A stretch of DNA of 64,000 bases from Pantoea sp. Ap-967 (GTDB lineage Bacteria; Pseudomonadota; Gammaproteobacteria; Pseudomonadales; Pseudomonadaceae): NCBI RefSeq assembly GCF_011752565.1, contig NZ_VWXK01000018.1:62001-126000 (forward strand), given 5' to 3'. Positions 1 to 8,570 of the stretch are shown one piece after another. Position 1 is the stretch's first letter. The number at the start of each line of letters is the position of its first letter. The notes under the pieces are model-generated. The model was given only the letters and a program-made list of their open reading frames with translations, had not been told where the DNA came from and ran no database searches. Made by a program: the position numbers and the translations under genes.

Positions 1-2
1 AC

Positions 3-1235
3 CATTCCTTCCTGCAGGGCGAGCACCGCGCCGATGTGTGCATCGTCGGCGGCGGCTACTCAGGCCTGAACACCGCCATCGAACTGGCCGAACGGGGCTT
101 CTCGGTGATCCTGCTGGAAGCACGCAAGCTCGGCTGGGGCGCCAGCGGGCGCAATGGTGGCCAGCTGATTCGCGGCGTTGGCCATGGCCTGGAGCAGTTC
201 CTGCCGGTGATCGGTGAACAAGGGGTGCGTAGCCTCAAGCTGATGGGCCTGGAGGCCGTACAGATCGTTCGCGAGCGCATCGAAAAGCATGCCATCGCCT
301 GCGACCTGACCTGGGGCTACAGCGACCTGGCCAACAAACCCGGCGAGCTGGAAGGCTTCGCCGAGGAAGCCGAGGCGCTGCGCAGCCTGGGCTACCGCCA
401 TGAACTGCGCCTGGTCGGCAAGGACGACATCCATAGCGTGGTCGGCTCCGACCGCTATGTCGGCGGGCTGGTCGACATGGGCTCGGGGCACCTGCACCCG
501 CTTAACCTGGCCCTGGGCGAAGCGGCCGTGGCCAGCCGCCTGGGCGTGCAGCTGTTCGAGCAGTCCGAGGTCACCCGCATCGACTACGGCGCCGAGGTGC
601 AGGTGCACACCGCCCAGGGCCGGGTACGTGCCAGGAACCTGGTGCTGTGCTGCAACGCCTACCTCAACGACCTCAACCCAGAGCTGGGCGGCAAGGTGCT
701 GCCGGCCGGCAGCTACATCATCGCCACCGAGCCATTGGGCGAAGCACGCGCCCGCCAGTTGCTGCCGCAGAACATGGCGGTGTGCGACCAGCGCGTGGCG
801 CTGGACTACTATCGCCTGTCCGCCGACCACCGCCTGCTGTTCGGTGGCGCCTGCCATTACTCTGGCCGCGACCCGAAGGACATTGCCGGCTACATGCGGC
901 CGAAGATGCTCAAGGTATTCCCGCAGCTGGCGGATGTGCGCATCGATTACCAATGGGGCGGCATGATCGGCATCGGCGCCAACCGCCTGCCCCAGGTGGG
1001 CCGCCTGGCCAGCCAGCCGAATGTCTATTACGCCCAGGCCTATGCCGGGCATGGCCTGAACGCCACGCACCTGGCCGCGCGCTTGCTGGGTGAAGCGATC
1101 AGTGGCCAGGAAAGCGGGCGCTTCGACCTGTTCGCCAAGGTGCCGCATATCACCTTCCCAGGTGGCAAGCACTTGCGCTCGCCCATCCTGGCGCTGGGGA
1201 TGCTTTGGCACCAGCTCAAAGAGCTGGTCTTGTAG
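3..1235 (+). CDS. FAD-dependent oxidoreductase, PuuB-like (5' end missing)
   Basis: The reading frame is open from the first bases of the window, so the N-terminus lies outside it; 410 residues are visible. A DAO-type FAD-binding fold is seen: the dinucleotide motif VGGGYSGLNTA near the start, GWGASGRNGG about 35 residues later, and a C-terminal YAGHGLNATHLAARLLGE segment typical of glycine/D-amino-acid oxidases. The closest family is gamma-glutamylputrescine oxidoreductase (PuuB/OrdL), which oxidises gamma-glutamyl-putrescine to the aldehyde. The aldehyde dehydrogenase at 6217-7710 and the puuD/puuA genes at 23.8-25.9 kb make a polyamine role plausible, but substrate cannot be read from the sequence. 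The TAG stop is formed by the first bases of the following REP element. Confidence 0.85.
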   Translation, partial: HSFLQGEHRADVCIVGGGYSGLNTAIELAERGFSVILLEARKLGWGASGRNGGQLIRGVGHGLEQFLPVIGEQGVRSLKLMGLEAVQIVRERIEKHAIACDLTWGYSDLANKPGELEGFAEEAEALRSLGYRHELRLVGKDDIHSVVGSDRYVGGLVDMGSGHLHPLNLALGEAAVASRLGVQLFEQSEVTRIDYGAEVQVHTAQGRVRARNLVLCCNAYLNDLNPELGGKVLPAGSYIIATEPLGEARARQLLPQNMAVCDQRVALDYYRLSADHRLLFGGACHYSGRDPKDIAGYMRPKMLKVFPQLADVRIDYQWGGMIGIGANRLPQVGRLASQPNVYYAQAYAGHGLNATHLAARLLGEAISGQESGRFDLFAKVPHITFPGGKHLRSPILALGMLWHQLKELVL

Positions 1236-1332
1236 GAGCGGGCTTGCCCCGCGAACACCGGCGAAGCCGGTGCCCTACCGCGCTGGCTGGCACCGGCTTT
1301 GCCGGTGTTCGCGGGGCAAGCCCGCTCCTACA
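1231..1332. repeat. REP palindrome pair (GCGGGCTTGCCCCGC class)
   Basis: Two convergent copies of a P. putida-type REP sequence form an inverted pair: TGTAGGAGCGGGCTTG at the left and CAAGCCCGCTCCTACA at the right, each with an inner GAACACCGG / CCGGTGTTC palindrome. It lies directly after the oxidoreductase gene and supplies its stop codon. Confidence 0.85.
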
Positions 1333-1355
1333 GGGGCCGCGCGGGTGGCAGACTA

Positions 1356-1586
1356 TCAGGCCTTCCAGAAGGGTTTGCGGCCCTCTTCCCTTGCCTGCTG
1401 GCGGCTCAGGCCGATGTCCCGCAGTTGGTCATCGTCGAGTTCCAGCAGCGCGCGGCGGGTGTGCCAGCGATGCAGCATCAGCCCCACAACGCCCAGCCCT
1501 GCCGGCGCGCTGAAAACCTTGGTCTGCTGCCCGGCGTCCAGTTCCTTGGCCAACAGTTGCAAGCGTACATCGCTCATGCCACCCAT
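1356..1586 (-). CDS. DUF1127 domain small protein
   Basis: 76 residues. The C-terminal half holds the DUF1127 (YjiS-like) signature: RALLELDDDQLRDIGLSRQ followed by EEGRKPFWK. The start at 1586 is chosen because GGGAGAG sits seven to eight bases upstream; a second ATG three codons further in is possible. Small DUF1127 proteins are often regulator-linked, and some related ones act in RNA turnover or in phosphate and carbon metabolism; the role here is unknown. It is divergent from the MocR-type regulator at 1767, and the shared 180-bp gap carries repeated AATACAG motifs, so the regulator probably controls this gene. Confidence 0.8.
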   Translation of the reverse strand: MGGMSDVRLQLLAKELDAGQQTKVFSAPAGLGVVGLMLHRWHTRRALLELDDDQLRDIGLSRQQAREEGRKPFWKA

Positions 1587-1645
1587 CGCTGCTCTCTCCC
1601 ATTCAGTGTGTAACCGTGGGGACAGCATGCGCGTTCGCGCCATCG

Positions 1646-1715
1646 CCAATACAGATCCAATACAGGCTTATTATTCCCATACAGAATTGGCCGTTCTGCA
1701 GCTGAATGCTGTATT
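1646..1715. promoter_or_regulatory. AATACAG repeat cluster, probable MocR operator
   Basis: CCAATACAG occurs at 1646-1654 and again at 1657-1665, exactly 11 bp apart. A partial third copy, CCATACAG, is at 1677-1684, and an inverted copy, CTGTATT, at 1709-1715. Repeats on one helical face between a MocR/PdxR-type regulator gene and its divergent neighbour are the pattern expected for this family's operators. No binding data can be inferred. Confidence 0.5.
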
Positions 1716-1766
1716 TTCAGCGCATCTGTACTGGTCGCTTCCTACAACAATAACCAGGAGTATGCC

Positions 1767-3197
1767 GTGACCCTCTACCTGAGCCTCGCCGAACTGCTGG
1801 GTGCGCGCATCGAGCAGGGGCTCTACCGCCCCGGCCAGCGCCTGCCCTCGGTCCGTGCCCTGAGCGAGGAGCACGGTGTCAGCCTTAGCACCGTACAGCA
1901 GGCCTACCGCATGCTCGAAGACAGCGGCATGGTTTCGCCACGGCCCAAGTCCGGCTATTTCGTCAGCGACCATCGCCCACTGCCCGCCCTGCCCGCCGTC
2001 AGCCGCCCGGCCCAGCGCCCGGTGGACATCTCGCAATGGGAACAGGTGCTGGAGCTGGTGCGCAGCACACCGCGCCAGGACGTGATCCAGCTCGGCCGGG
2101 GCATGCCCGACATCGACAGCCCCAGCCTCAAGCCCCTGCTGCGCAGCCTGGCCCAGCTCAGCCGCCGCCAGGACATGCCAGGCCTGTACTACGACACTAT
2201 CCATGGCAACCTGGCCCTGCGCGAACAGATCGCCCGGCTGATGCTCGACTCCGGTTGCCTCCTGGGCCCGGCCGACCTGGTGGTGACCACCGGTTGCCAT
2301 GAAGCGTTGTCGTGCAGCATTCGCGCGGTGTGCCAGCCGGGCGACATCGTCGCGGTGGACTCCCCAAGCTTCCACGGCGCCATGCAAACCCTCAAGGGCC
2401 TGGGCATGAAGGCGCTGGAAATCCCCACCGACCCGGTCACCGGTATCAGCCTCGAAGCCTTGGAGCTTGCCCTGGAGCAGTGGCCGATCAAGCTCATCCA
2501 GCTCACCCCCAGCTGCAACAACCCGCTGGGCTACATCATGCCCGAGGCGCGCAAGAAGGCCCTGCTGAGCCTGGCCCAGCGCTACGACGTGGCGATTCTC
2601 GAAGACGATGTGTATGGCGACCTGGCCTACACCTACCCACGCCCGCGCACCCTGAAGTCGTTCGACGACGATGGCCGCGTGCTGCTCTGCAGCTCGTTCT
2701 CCAAAACCCTCGCGCCCGGCCTGCGCATCGGCTGGGTGGCCCCTGGGCGCTACCTGGAGCGGGTGCTGCACATGAAGTACATCAGCACCGGCAGCACCGC
2801 CAGCCAGCCCCAGCTGGCGATCGCCGACTTCATCGCCGGCGGCCACTACCAGCCCCATGTGCGGCGCATGCGCAGCCAGTACCAGCGCGCCCGTGACCTG
2901 ATGAGCGACTGGGTGACCCGCTACTTCCCGCCAGGCACCCGGGTCAGCCGGCCCCAGGGCGGGTTCATGCTGTGGGTGGAAATGCCGGAACATTTCGATA
3001 CGCTGCGGCTGAACCGCGCTTTACTGGAGCAGGGCGTGCAGATTGCCGTGGGCAGCATCTTTTCGGCCTCGGGCAAGTTCCGTCATTGCCTGCGCATGAA
3101 CTTCGCCGCGCGGCCCACGCCGCAGATCGAAGCGGCGGTGCGCAAGGTGGGTGAAACCGCCCTTCGTCTACTGGATGAAGACCACGGGCCGGCGTAA
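1767..3197 (+). CDS. MocR/PdxR-type regulator: GntR HTH fused to aminotransferase fold
   Basis: 476 residues, the usual size for MocR regulators. Residues about 5-70 are a GntR winged helix (GQRLPSVRALSEEHGVSLST, then SGYFV). Residues about 110-470 are a fold-type I aminotransferase domain; SSFSKTLAPGLRIGW carries the PLP lysine near residue 313. These proteins sense PLP or amino compounds and act on DNA rather than as enzymes. The GTG start is favoured because CAGGAG lies six bases upstream and the nearby ATG at 1762 runs into a stop after two codons. The neighbouring DUF1127 gene is the obvious target. The effector is unknown. Confidence 0.88.
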   Translation: MTLYLSLAELLGARIEQGLYRPGQRLPSVRALSEEHGVSLSTVQQAYRMLEDSGMVSPRPKSGYFVSDHRPLPALPAVSRPAQRPVDISQWEQVLELVRSTPRQDVIQLGRGMPDIDSPSLKPLLRSLAQLSRRQDMPGLYYDTIHGNLALREQIARLMLDSGCLLGPADLVVTTGCHEALSCSIRAVCQPGDIVAVDSPSFHGAMQTLKGLGMKALEIPTDPVTGISLEALELALEQWPIKLIQLTPSCNNPLGYIMPEARKKALLSLAQRYDVAILEDDVYGDLAYTYPRPRTLKSFDDDGRVLLCSSFSKTLAPGLRIGWVAPGRYLERVLHMKYISTGSTASQPQLAIADFIAGGHYQPHVRRMRSQYQRARDLMSDWVTRYFPPGTRVSRPQGGFMLWVEMPEHFDTLRLNRALLEQGVQIAVGSIFSASGKFRHCLRMNFAARPTPQIEAAVRKVGETALRLLDEDHGPA

Positions 3198-3257
3198 CTT
3201 TGCGCCGCCCTTTGTAGTCCAACCCCCAAGCGCTTAGCCGTACAGGACGACCCACCC

Positions 3258-4814
3258 TTGAGACTCCAGCGAGCCTTGCCTCTGCTGCTGTTGCTGCTGC
3301 TCGGCCTCAGTGGCTGCGCCAGCGTCGACACGCCCCGCCTGACCAGCCAGGCGCTACCTGCCAACGAGTCGGCCTTCGGCCGTTCGGTGCTGCGCCAGGC
3401 TGCGCCCTACGCGGGGCGCTCGGGCTTTCGCCTGCTGCCCAACAGCAACGAGGCGTTCCGCGCCCGCGCCGAGCTGATCCGCAACGCCCAGGCGAGCATC
3501 GACCTGCAGTACTACATCGTCCATGACGGCCTCAGCACCCGCGCGCTTGTGCATGAGCTGCTGCGCGCCGCCGACCGTGGCGTGCGTGTGCGCATCCTGC
3601 TCGACGACACCACCAGCGATGGCCTGGACACCCTGATGGGCACCCTCGCCGCCCACCCGAACATCCAGATTCGCGTGTTCAACCCGCTGAACCTGGGCCG
3701 CAGCACCGGCGCCACCCGTGCCGTGGGCCGCCTGTTCAACCTGTCGCGCCAGCACCGGCGCATGCACAACAAGCTGTTCCTGGTGGACAACAGCATGGCC
3801 ATCGTTGGCGGGCGCAACCTGGGCGACGAATACTTCGACGCCGAGCCCAACCTCAACTTCACCGACATCGACCTGCTGGGCGTGGGTCCGGTGGCCGAGC
3901 AGCTGGGGCACAGCTTCGACCAGTACTGGAACACCGCCCTGAGCCGGCCGATCAGCGATTTCCTCTGGCGCAAGCCCGATGCCGACGACCTGCGCGCCAG
4001 CCGCCAGCGCCTGGAAGTGTCGCTGGCCCAGGCGCGGGTGCAGCGCAAGGCGCTGTATGAACGGCTGATGGCCTACCAGACCCAGCCACGCCTGGATGTG
4101 TGGCGCAACGAGTTGATCTGGGCCCACGCCCAGGCGTTGTGGGATGCACCAAGCAAGGTGCTGGCCGACGACGAGCCAGACCCACAGCTGCTGCTGAGCC
4201 AGCAACTGGCACCGGACCTGGCCAGCGTGCACCGCGAGCTGATTCTGGTTTCAGCCTACTTCGTGCCGGGCGAGCCGGGGCTGCTGTACCTGACCGGCCG
4301 CGCCGATGCCGGTGCCTCGGTGAAGCTGCTGACCAATTCCCTGGAGGCCACCGACGTGCCGGCCGTACACGGCGGCTACGCGCCCTATCGCCGGGCCTTG
4401 CTGGAGCATGGCGTGCAGCTGTTCGAGCTGCGCCGCCAACCGGGCGCGCCGCCACCTTCGCGCCTGGGGCTGCATGGCAGCAGCTCGGATTCGAGCCTGC
4501 ACAGCAAGGCGATGGTGTTCGACCGGCACAAGACGTTCATCGGCTCGTTCAACTTCGACCCGCGTTCGGTGCTGTGGAACACCGAGGTTGGCGTGCTGGT
4601 GGACAGCCCGGAGCTGGCCGAGTACACCCGCGCCCTGGCCTTGCAGGGCATGGCACCGGCGTTGAGTTACCAGGTGAAGCTGGTGGGGGGCAAGCTGGTG
4701 TGGGCGACCGAGGACAATGGCCAGCGGCATATGCTGACCGCCGAGCCTGGGGGTATCTGGCGGCGGTTCAATGCCTGGATCAGCAAGGCGGTGGGGTTGG
4801 AGAAGATGTTGTAA
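3258..4814 (+). CDS. Phospholipase D family lipoprotein (cardiolipin synthase C-like)
   Basis: 518 residues. A TTG start with AGGACG eight bases upstream opens a lipoprotein signal (leucine run, then lipobox LSGC), so the protein is lipid-anchored; Ala after Cys suggests the outer membrane. Two HxK(x)4D motifs define the PLD superfamily: HNKLFLVD at about residue 170 and HSKAMVFD at about residue 415, each followed by a Gly/Ser-rich patch (IVGGRN; IGSFNFDPRS). Relatives include ClsC/YmdC, which makes cardiolipin from two phospholipids, but an outer-membrane-anchored hydrolase is also possible. It stands alone between REP-flanked genes. Confidence 0.85.
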   Translation: MRLQRALPLLLLLLLGLSGCASVDTPRLTSQALPANESAFGRSVLRQAAPYAGRSGFRLLPNSNEAFRARAELIRNAQASIDLQYYIVHDGLSTRALVHELLRAADRGVRVRILLDDTTSDGLDTLMGTLAAHPNIQIRVFNPLNLGRSTGATRAVGRLFNLSRQHRRMHNKLFLVDNSMAIVGGRNLGDEYFDAEPNLNFTDIDLLGVGPVAEQLGHSFDQYWNTALSRPISDFLWRKPDADDLRASRQRLEVSLAQARVQRKALYERLMAYQTQPRLDVWRNELIWAHAQALWDAPSKVLADDEPDPQLLLSQQLAPDLASVHRELILVSAYFVPGEPGLLYLTGRADAGASVKLLTNSLEATDVPAVHGGYAPYRRALLEHGVQLFELRRQPGAPPPSRLGLHGSSSDSSLHSKAMVFDRHKTFIGSFNFDPRSVLWNTEVGVLVDSPELAEYTRALALQGMAPALSYQVKLVGGKLVWATEDNGQRHMLTAEPGGIWRRFNAWISKAVGLEKML

Positions 4815-4825
4815 TCGCGATTGCC

Positions 4826-4926
4826 GGGGCTGCTGAGCAGCCCATCGCGACCTACGGTCGCTCCTACCGGAACGCGAGCCCCTTGTAGGAGCGACCACAG
4901 GTCGCGATGGGCCGCAAAGCGGCCCC
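4826..4926. repeat. REP palindrome pair (CGACC-GGTCG class)
   Basis: An inverted pair of a second REP class: CATCGCGACCTACGGTCG-CTCCTAC and its mirror GTAGGAGCGACCACAGGTCGCGATG, flanked by short GGGGCTGC...GCAGCCC and GGGCCGC...GCGGCCC palindromes. It fills the gap between convergent genes. Confidence 0.8.
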
Positions 4927-4934
4927 AAAATCGA

Positions 4935-6074
4935 TCAGGCAGACGCAACCTCAAACGCCCCAGGCCGCCGGGTCAGCAACACCAACCCCGCCGCCCCCGC
5001 CGCCATCAGCCACAGCAATGCGTGCCCACTGACCCACTGGCTCCCCGCCCCCGCCAGCAACGGCCCGAGCAGGCAGCCAATACCCCAAAGCTGCGCCACA
5101 TGGGCATTGGCCCGCACCAGTGCATCATCGCGATAGCGCTCGCCGATCAGAATCAGCGACAAGGTGAACAAGCCCCCGGCACTGGCCCCGAACAACACCC
5201 ACAGCGGCCAGATCACCGGCGTATCCAGCAGCAGGGGGATCGCCAGGCTGGACACCATCAAGGTCACCGCGCAGCCGGTGAACAGCGACTGGCGCGACAT
5301 ATGGTCGGCCAACGCACCAATCGGCAGTTGCAGCACCGCATCGCCCACCACCACGGTACTGACCATGAACAGGGCAATCTCGGTGCTAAAGCCCTGTTGC
5401 AGGCAGTACACCGGCAGCAGGGTCAGAATCATCGCCTCGAACGCGGCGAACAGGGCAACGGCCCAGGCAATCACCGGCAGGCGTCGGCAGAAGGCGAACA
5501 GGTCGCCAAAGGTGACGCTGCACGCTTCGGTACTGGGCGCCCCGCCACGGCCCAGCAACACCAGGGGTGCCAGCAGCAGCAACGCGGTCGCGGCCCAAAA
5601 GCCGAAGTCATCGTCGGAACCCAGGAAGCCCAGCACCAACGGCCCGGCCAGCTGGCTCAGGGCGTAACTGCTGCCATACAGCGCCACCAGGCGGCCACGC
5701 CATTGCTCGACCACCAGCTGGTTGATCCAGCTTTCACCGAGGATGAACACCACGGTCAGCGACATGCCGATCAGCAGCCGCAGGGCCAGCCACAGGGGGT
5801 AGCTGGGCAGCAGTGCCACCAGGCCAATCGACAACGCCCCCCCCCACAGGCACAGGCGCATCGCCGCGGGCACGCCGACCCAGCCGGCCAGGCGGCTGGC
5901 CAGGCTTGCGCCAAGCAGCACGCCCAATGCCGGCATCGCCGCCATGACCCCGATGGCAAACCCGCCGTAGCCCCAGGCCTCCAGGCGCAGGGACACCAGC
6001 GGCATGCTCACGCCGAGCGCGAGCCCGACACTGAGCACCGACGCCAGCACGGCAAAGTAGGTTCCCCAACGCAT
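4935..6074 (-). CDS. MFS transporter (YcaD-like)
   Basis: 379 residues, hydrophobic throughout, with the usual 12-helix major facilitator pattern. The N-terminal start MRWGTYFAVLASVLSVGLAL is preceded by GGGAGG five to six bases upstream, which rules out the longer frame running into the REP. The loop after helix 2 contains GVLLGASLASRLAGWVG, the MFS A-motif region. Substrate unknown; YcaD-type carriers are usually drug or sugar exporters or uncharacterised. A run of nine G in the coding strand (5837-5845) codes for the Trp-Gly-Gly stretch and could slip. Confidence 0.82.
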   Translation of the reverse strand: MRWGTYFAVLASVLSVGLALGVSMPLVSLRLEAWGYGGFAIGVMAAMPALGVLLGASLASRLAGWVGVPAAMRLCLWGGALSIGLVALLPSYPLWLALRLLIGMSLTVVFILGESWINQLVVEQWRGRLVALYGSSYALSQLAGPLVLGFLGSDDDFGFWAATALLLLAPLVLLGRGGAPSTEACSVTFGDLFAFCRRLPVIAWAVALFAAFEAMILTLLPVYCLQQGFSTEIALFMVSTVVVGDAVLQLPIGALADHMSRQSLFTGCAVTLMVSSLAIPLLLDTPVIWPLWVLFGASAGGLFTLSLILIGERYRDDALVRANAHVAQLWGIGCLLGPLLAGAGSQWVSGHALLWLMAAGAAGLVLLTRRPGAFEVASA

Positions 6075-6100
6075 TGCAGCCTCCCAGGCAGAAATTCTCA

Positions 6101-6181
6101 GGCCTATTCGCGGGCAAGCCCGCTCCCACAGGTACAGCGCCGGCCTTGAGCGCAGCGGCGTACCTGTGGGAGCGGGCTTGT
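6101..6181. repeat. REP palindrome pair (GCGGGCAAGCCCGC class)
   Basis: TTCGCGGGCAAGCCCGCTCC and, inverted, ACCTGTGGGAGCGGGCTTG, separated by about 30 bp. It lies between the MFS gene and the aldehyde dehydrogenase gene. Confidence 0.8.
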
Positions 6182-6216
6182 CGGACCGCCGCACCGCCGC
6201 GAAGAAGACTACCGGA

Positions 6217-7710
6217 TTACAGCTTGATCCAGGTCGCCTTCAGCTCGGTGTACTTCTCCAGCGCATGCAGCGACTTGTCACGGCCGTTGCCCGACTGCTT
6301 GAAGCCACCGAACGGCGCGGTCATGTCGCCGCCGTCGTACTGGTTGACCCAGACGCTGCCAGCGCGCACGGCGCGGGCAGTCTTGTGGGCCTTGGAGATG
6401 TCCGAGGTCCAGATGCCAGCGGCCAGGCCATACGGGGTGTCGTTGGCAATGGCGATGGCCTCTTCGGCGGTGTCGAAGGCGATCACCGACAGCACCGGGC
6501 CAAAGATCTCTTCCTGGGCAATGCGCATGGCATTGGTCACGCCGTCGAAGATGGTCGGCTCAACATAGGTGCCGCCCGTTTCTTCCAGGGTACGCTTGCC
6601 ACCGGCCAGCAGTTTGGCGCCGTCCTTGTGGCCGGCGTCGATGTACGACAGCACGGTGTTCATCTGCTGGGTGTCGACCAGGGCACCCACGGTGGTTTGT
6701 GGGTCCAGCGGGTTGCCAGGCTTCCAGCCCTTGAGGGCCTCGACCACCATCGGCAGGAACTTGTCCTTGATCGAACGTTCCACCAGCAGGCGCGAGCCTG
6801 CGGTGCAGACCTCGCCCTGGTTGAAGGCGATGGCGCTGGCAGCGGCTTCGGCAGCGGCTTGCAGGTCCGGTGCGTCGGCAAAGACGATGTTCGGGCTCTT
6901 GCCGCCGGCTTCCAGCCAGATGCGCTTCATGTTCGACTCGCCCGCGTAAACCATCAGCTGCTTGGCGATCTTGGTGGAGCCGGTGAACACCAGGGTGTCG
7001 ACGTCCATGTGCAGGGCCAAGGCCTTGCCCACGGTGTGGCCGTAGCCTGGCAGCACGTTCAGCACGCCTGCCGGAATGCCGGCTTCGATGGCCAGCTGGG
7101 CGATGCGAATGGCGGTGAGCGGGGATTTCTCGGACGGCTTGAGCACCACCGAGTTACCGGTGGCCAGTGCCGGGCCGAGCTTCCAGCAGGCCATCAGCAG
7201 TGGGAAGTTCCACGGTACGATGGCACCGACCACGCCAACCGGCTCACGGGTCACCAGGCCCAGTTGGTCGTGCGGTGTTGGCGCGACTTCGTCGTAGACT
7301 TTGTCGATGGCCTCGGCGGTCCAGTGAATGGCATTGGCCGCGCCTGGGATGTCGATGCTGGAGGAGTCGCCGATCGGCTTGCCCATGTCCAGGGTTTCCA
7401 GCAGCGCCAGCTCTTCGACGTTCTTGCGCAGCAGGTCGGCGAAGCGAATCAGCTTGGCCTTGCGCTTGGCCGGGGCCAGTTGCGACCAGGCACCGGAATT
7501 GAAGGTGGCGCGGGCGTTTTCCACGGCGCGGTTGGCGTCGGCCAGATCGCAGCTGGCAACCTTGGCCAGGAAGCGTCCGTCGACCGGGCTCAGGCAGTCG
7601 AATGTTTCACCGGATGCGGCGTCGGTGTATTCGCCGTTGATGAAGGCGCGGCCTTCGATCTTCAGTTGCTGGGCACGTTGTTCCCAGTCCGCACGGGTCA
7701 GGGTGGTCAT
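6217..7710 (-). CDS. kauB: Aldehyde dehydrogenase, KauB/PuuC type
   Basis: 497 residues, full length for class 1/2 ALDH. The NAD-binding core, the catalytic glutamate in LEAGGKSPN (Glu267) and the nucleophile in GEVCTAGSR (Cys302) are intact. PuuC oxidises gamma-glutamyl-gamma-aminobutyraldehyde; KauB of pseudomonads does this and oxidises 4-guanidinobutyraldehyde and other amino-aldehydes from polyamine and arginine breakdown. A GAGGAGG ribosome-binding site precedes the ATG. The gene is divergent from a cupin gene across a 196-bp gap with a clear dyad. The assignment to aldehyde dehydrogenase is firm; the exact substrate range is inferred from family and from the polyamine genes in the window. 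Confidence 0.88.
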   Translation of the reverse strand: MTTLTRADWEQRAQQLKIEGRAFINGEYTDAASGETFDCLSPVDGRFLAKVASCDLADANRAVENARATFNSGAWSQLAPAKRKAKLIRFADLLRKNVEELALLETLDMGKPIGDSSSIDIPGAANAIHWTAEAIDKVYDEVAPTPHDQLGLVTREPVGVVGAIVPWNFPLLMACWKLGPALATGNSVVLKPSEKSPLTAIRIAQLAIEAGIPAGVLNVLPGYGHTVGKALALHMDVDTLVFTGSTKIAKQLMVYAGESNMKRIWLEAGGKSPNIVFADAPDLQAAAEAAASAIAFNQGEVCTAGSRLLVERSIKDKFLPMVVEALKGWKPGNPLDPQTTVGALVDTQQMNTVLSYIDAGHKDGAKLLAGGKRTLEETGGTYVEPTIFDGVTNAMRIAQEEIFGPVLSVIAFDTAEEAIAIANDTPYGLAAGIWTSDISKAHKTARAVRAGSVWVNQYDGGDMTAPFGGFKQSGNGRDKSLHALEKYTELKATWIKL

Positions 7711-7830
7711 ACGAAACTCCTCCTCTTGTTTAGGTGCAACGCCGCACTGAGGACTCACTGGCGTTGTCAGAATTCTGGCCGGGCGACGAGCGCACACGGG
7801 CAAGCGATACCCTAAACCAGGGCGGGTAAA

Positions 7831-7849
7831 GTATCAATATATTTGACAC
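7831..7849. promoter_or_regulatory. 19-bp dyad in divergent kauB/cupin promoter
   Basis: GTATCAA-N5-TTGACAC, an inverted repeat with a single mismatch and an AT-only spacer (TATAT). It lies roughly midway between two divergent start codons, as expected for a repressor or activator operator shared by both genes. No local regulator gene is adjacent. Confidence 0.5.
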
Positions 7850-7906
7850 GAACAGCCTAAAAGCCTACTGATGTTCATTTTATTAAACAACAACAGGAGC
7901 CGCACC

Positions 7907-8266
7907 ATGAGCATCGACAGCATTATCGATTTCGCCCAGGTTCTCACCGAGGCCGAGCGCTACCGCCCGGCAGCCGAGAAAATCCTCAAGGGCGAGCCGG
8001 ACCAGGCTGTCTACAACCACTATTCCAGCCCATGCGGGCAGTTTGCCGCTGGCGTCTGGGAAGGGGCGGTGGGGCAATGGACGGTGAACTACACCGAACA
8101 TGAATACTGCGAGATCGTCCAGGGCGTTTCGGTGCTGCGCGACCAGGATGGCGGGGCAAAAACCCTGCGCGCCGGTGATCGGTTCGTGATCCCGGCGGGC
8201 TTCAAGGGCACCTGGGAAGTGCTGGAGCCTTGCCGCAAGATCTATGTGATGTTCGAGCAGCGGTAA
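7907..8266 (+). CDS. Cupin domain protein (DUF861 type)
   Basis: 119 residues. A single cupin_3 barrel is visible in the central segment WEGAVGQWTVNYTEHEYCE, then a GDRFVIPAGFKGTWEV turn typical of this family. CAGGAG seven bases upstream fixes the start at 7907 rather than at the earlier ATG at 7871. DUF861 cupins often sit beside amino-acid or polyamine catabolic genes; relatives include ureidoglycolate and (S)-ureidoglycine enzymes, but the metal ligands cannot be assigned with certainty. Divergent transcription with kauB suggests co-regulation. Confidence 0.82.
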   Translation: MSIDSIIDFAQVLTEAERYRPAAEKILKGEPDQAVYNHYSSPCGQFAAGVWEGAVGQWTVNYTEHEYCEIVQGVSVLRDQDGGAKTLRAGDRFVIPAGFKGTWEVLEPCRKIYVMFEQR

Positions 8267-8349
8267 CCTTGTAACACATGGCCCTCGCCTGCCTGGATGA
8301 CCATGGCCCGGCCCATTTCGGGCCAACATCCAGCTAAAGGCATCGAACC

Positions 8350-8553
8350 ATGAACAACGACGAAGTCCTGCAAGCCCTCGCCCATCTCGTCGGCACCGAC
8401 TATGACGACGCGGTGAAAGACACCATCACCAGCCTGACCGGCCGCGCCCGTGTTGTAGGCCCTCGCGATTTCAGCACCCGCGAGTTCGACCCCAACCGGA
8501 TTCACGTCACGGTCGATGGCCAAGGCCGCATCAAGGGCTTTGAGTTCAACTGA
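8350..8553 (+). CDS. I78-family peptidase inhibitor-like small protein
   Basis: 67 residues without signal peptide. The C-terminal half, with GPRDFSTREFDPNRIHVTVD then GRIKGFEF, matches the I78 inhibitor fold pattern (a short beta hairpin ending in a D-x-x-GRI turn). Family members inhibit subtilisin-like proteases, though most, including this one, are untested. The gene ends 17 bases before a strong bidirectional terminator shared with rpmG. Confidence 0.72.
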   Translation: MNNDEVLQALAHLVGTDYDDAVKDTITSLTGRARVVGPRDFSTREFDPNRIHVTVDGQGRIKGFEFN

Positions 8554-8570
8554 GGCTGAACGCAAGGCAT

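Noticed and set aside
4821..6149. Plus-strand frame across the MFS gene
   Set aside because: Antisense to a permease with a clear ribosome-binding site; begins inside a REP sequence.
6166..7815. Plus-strand frame over kauB
   Set aside because: Antisense to a complete aldehyde dehydrogenase; no conserved domain.
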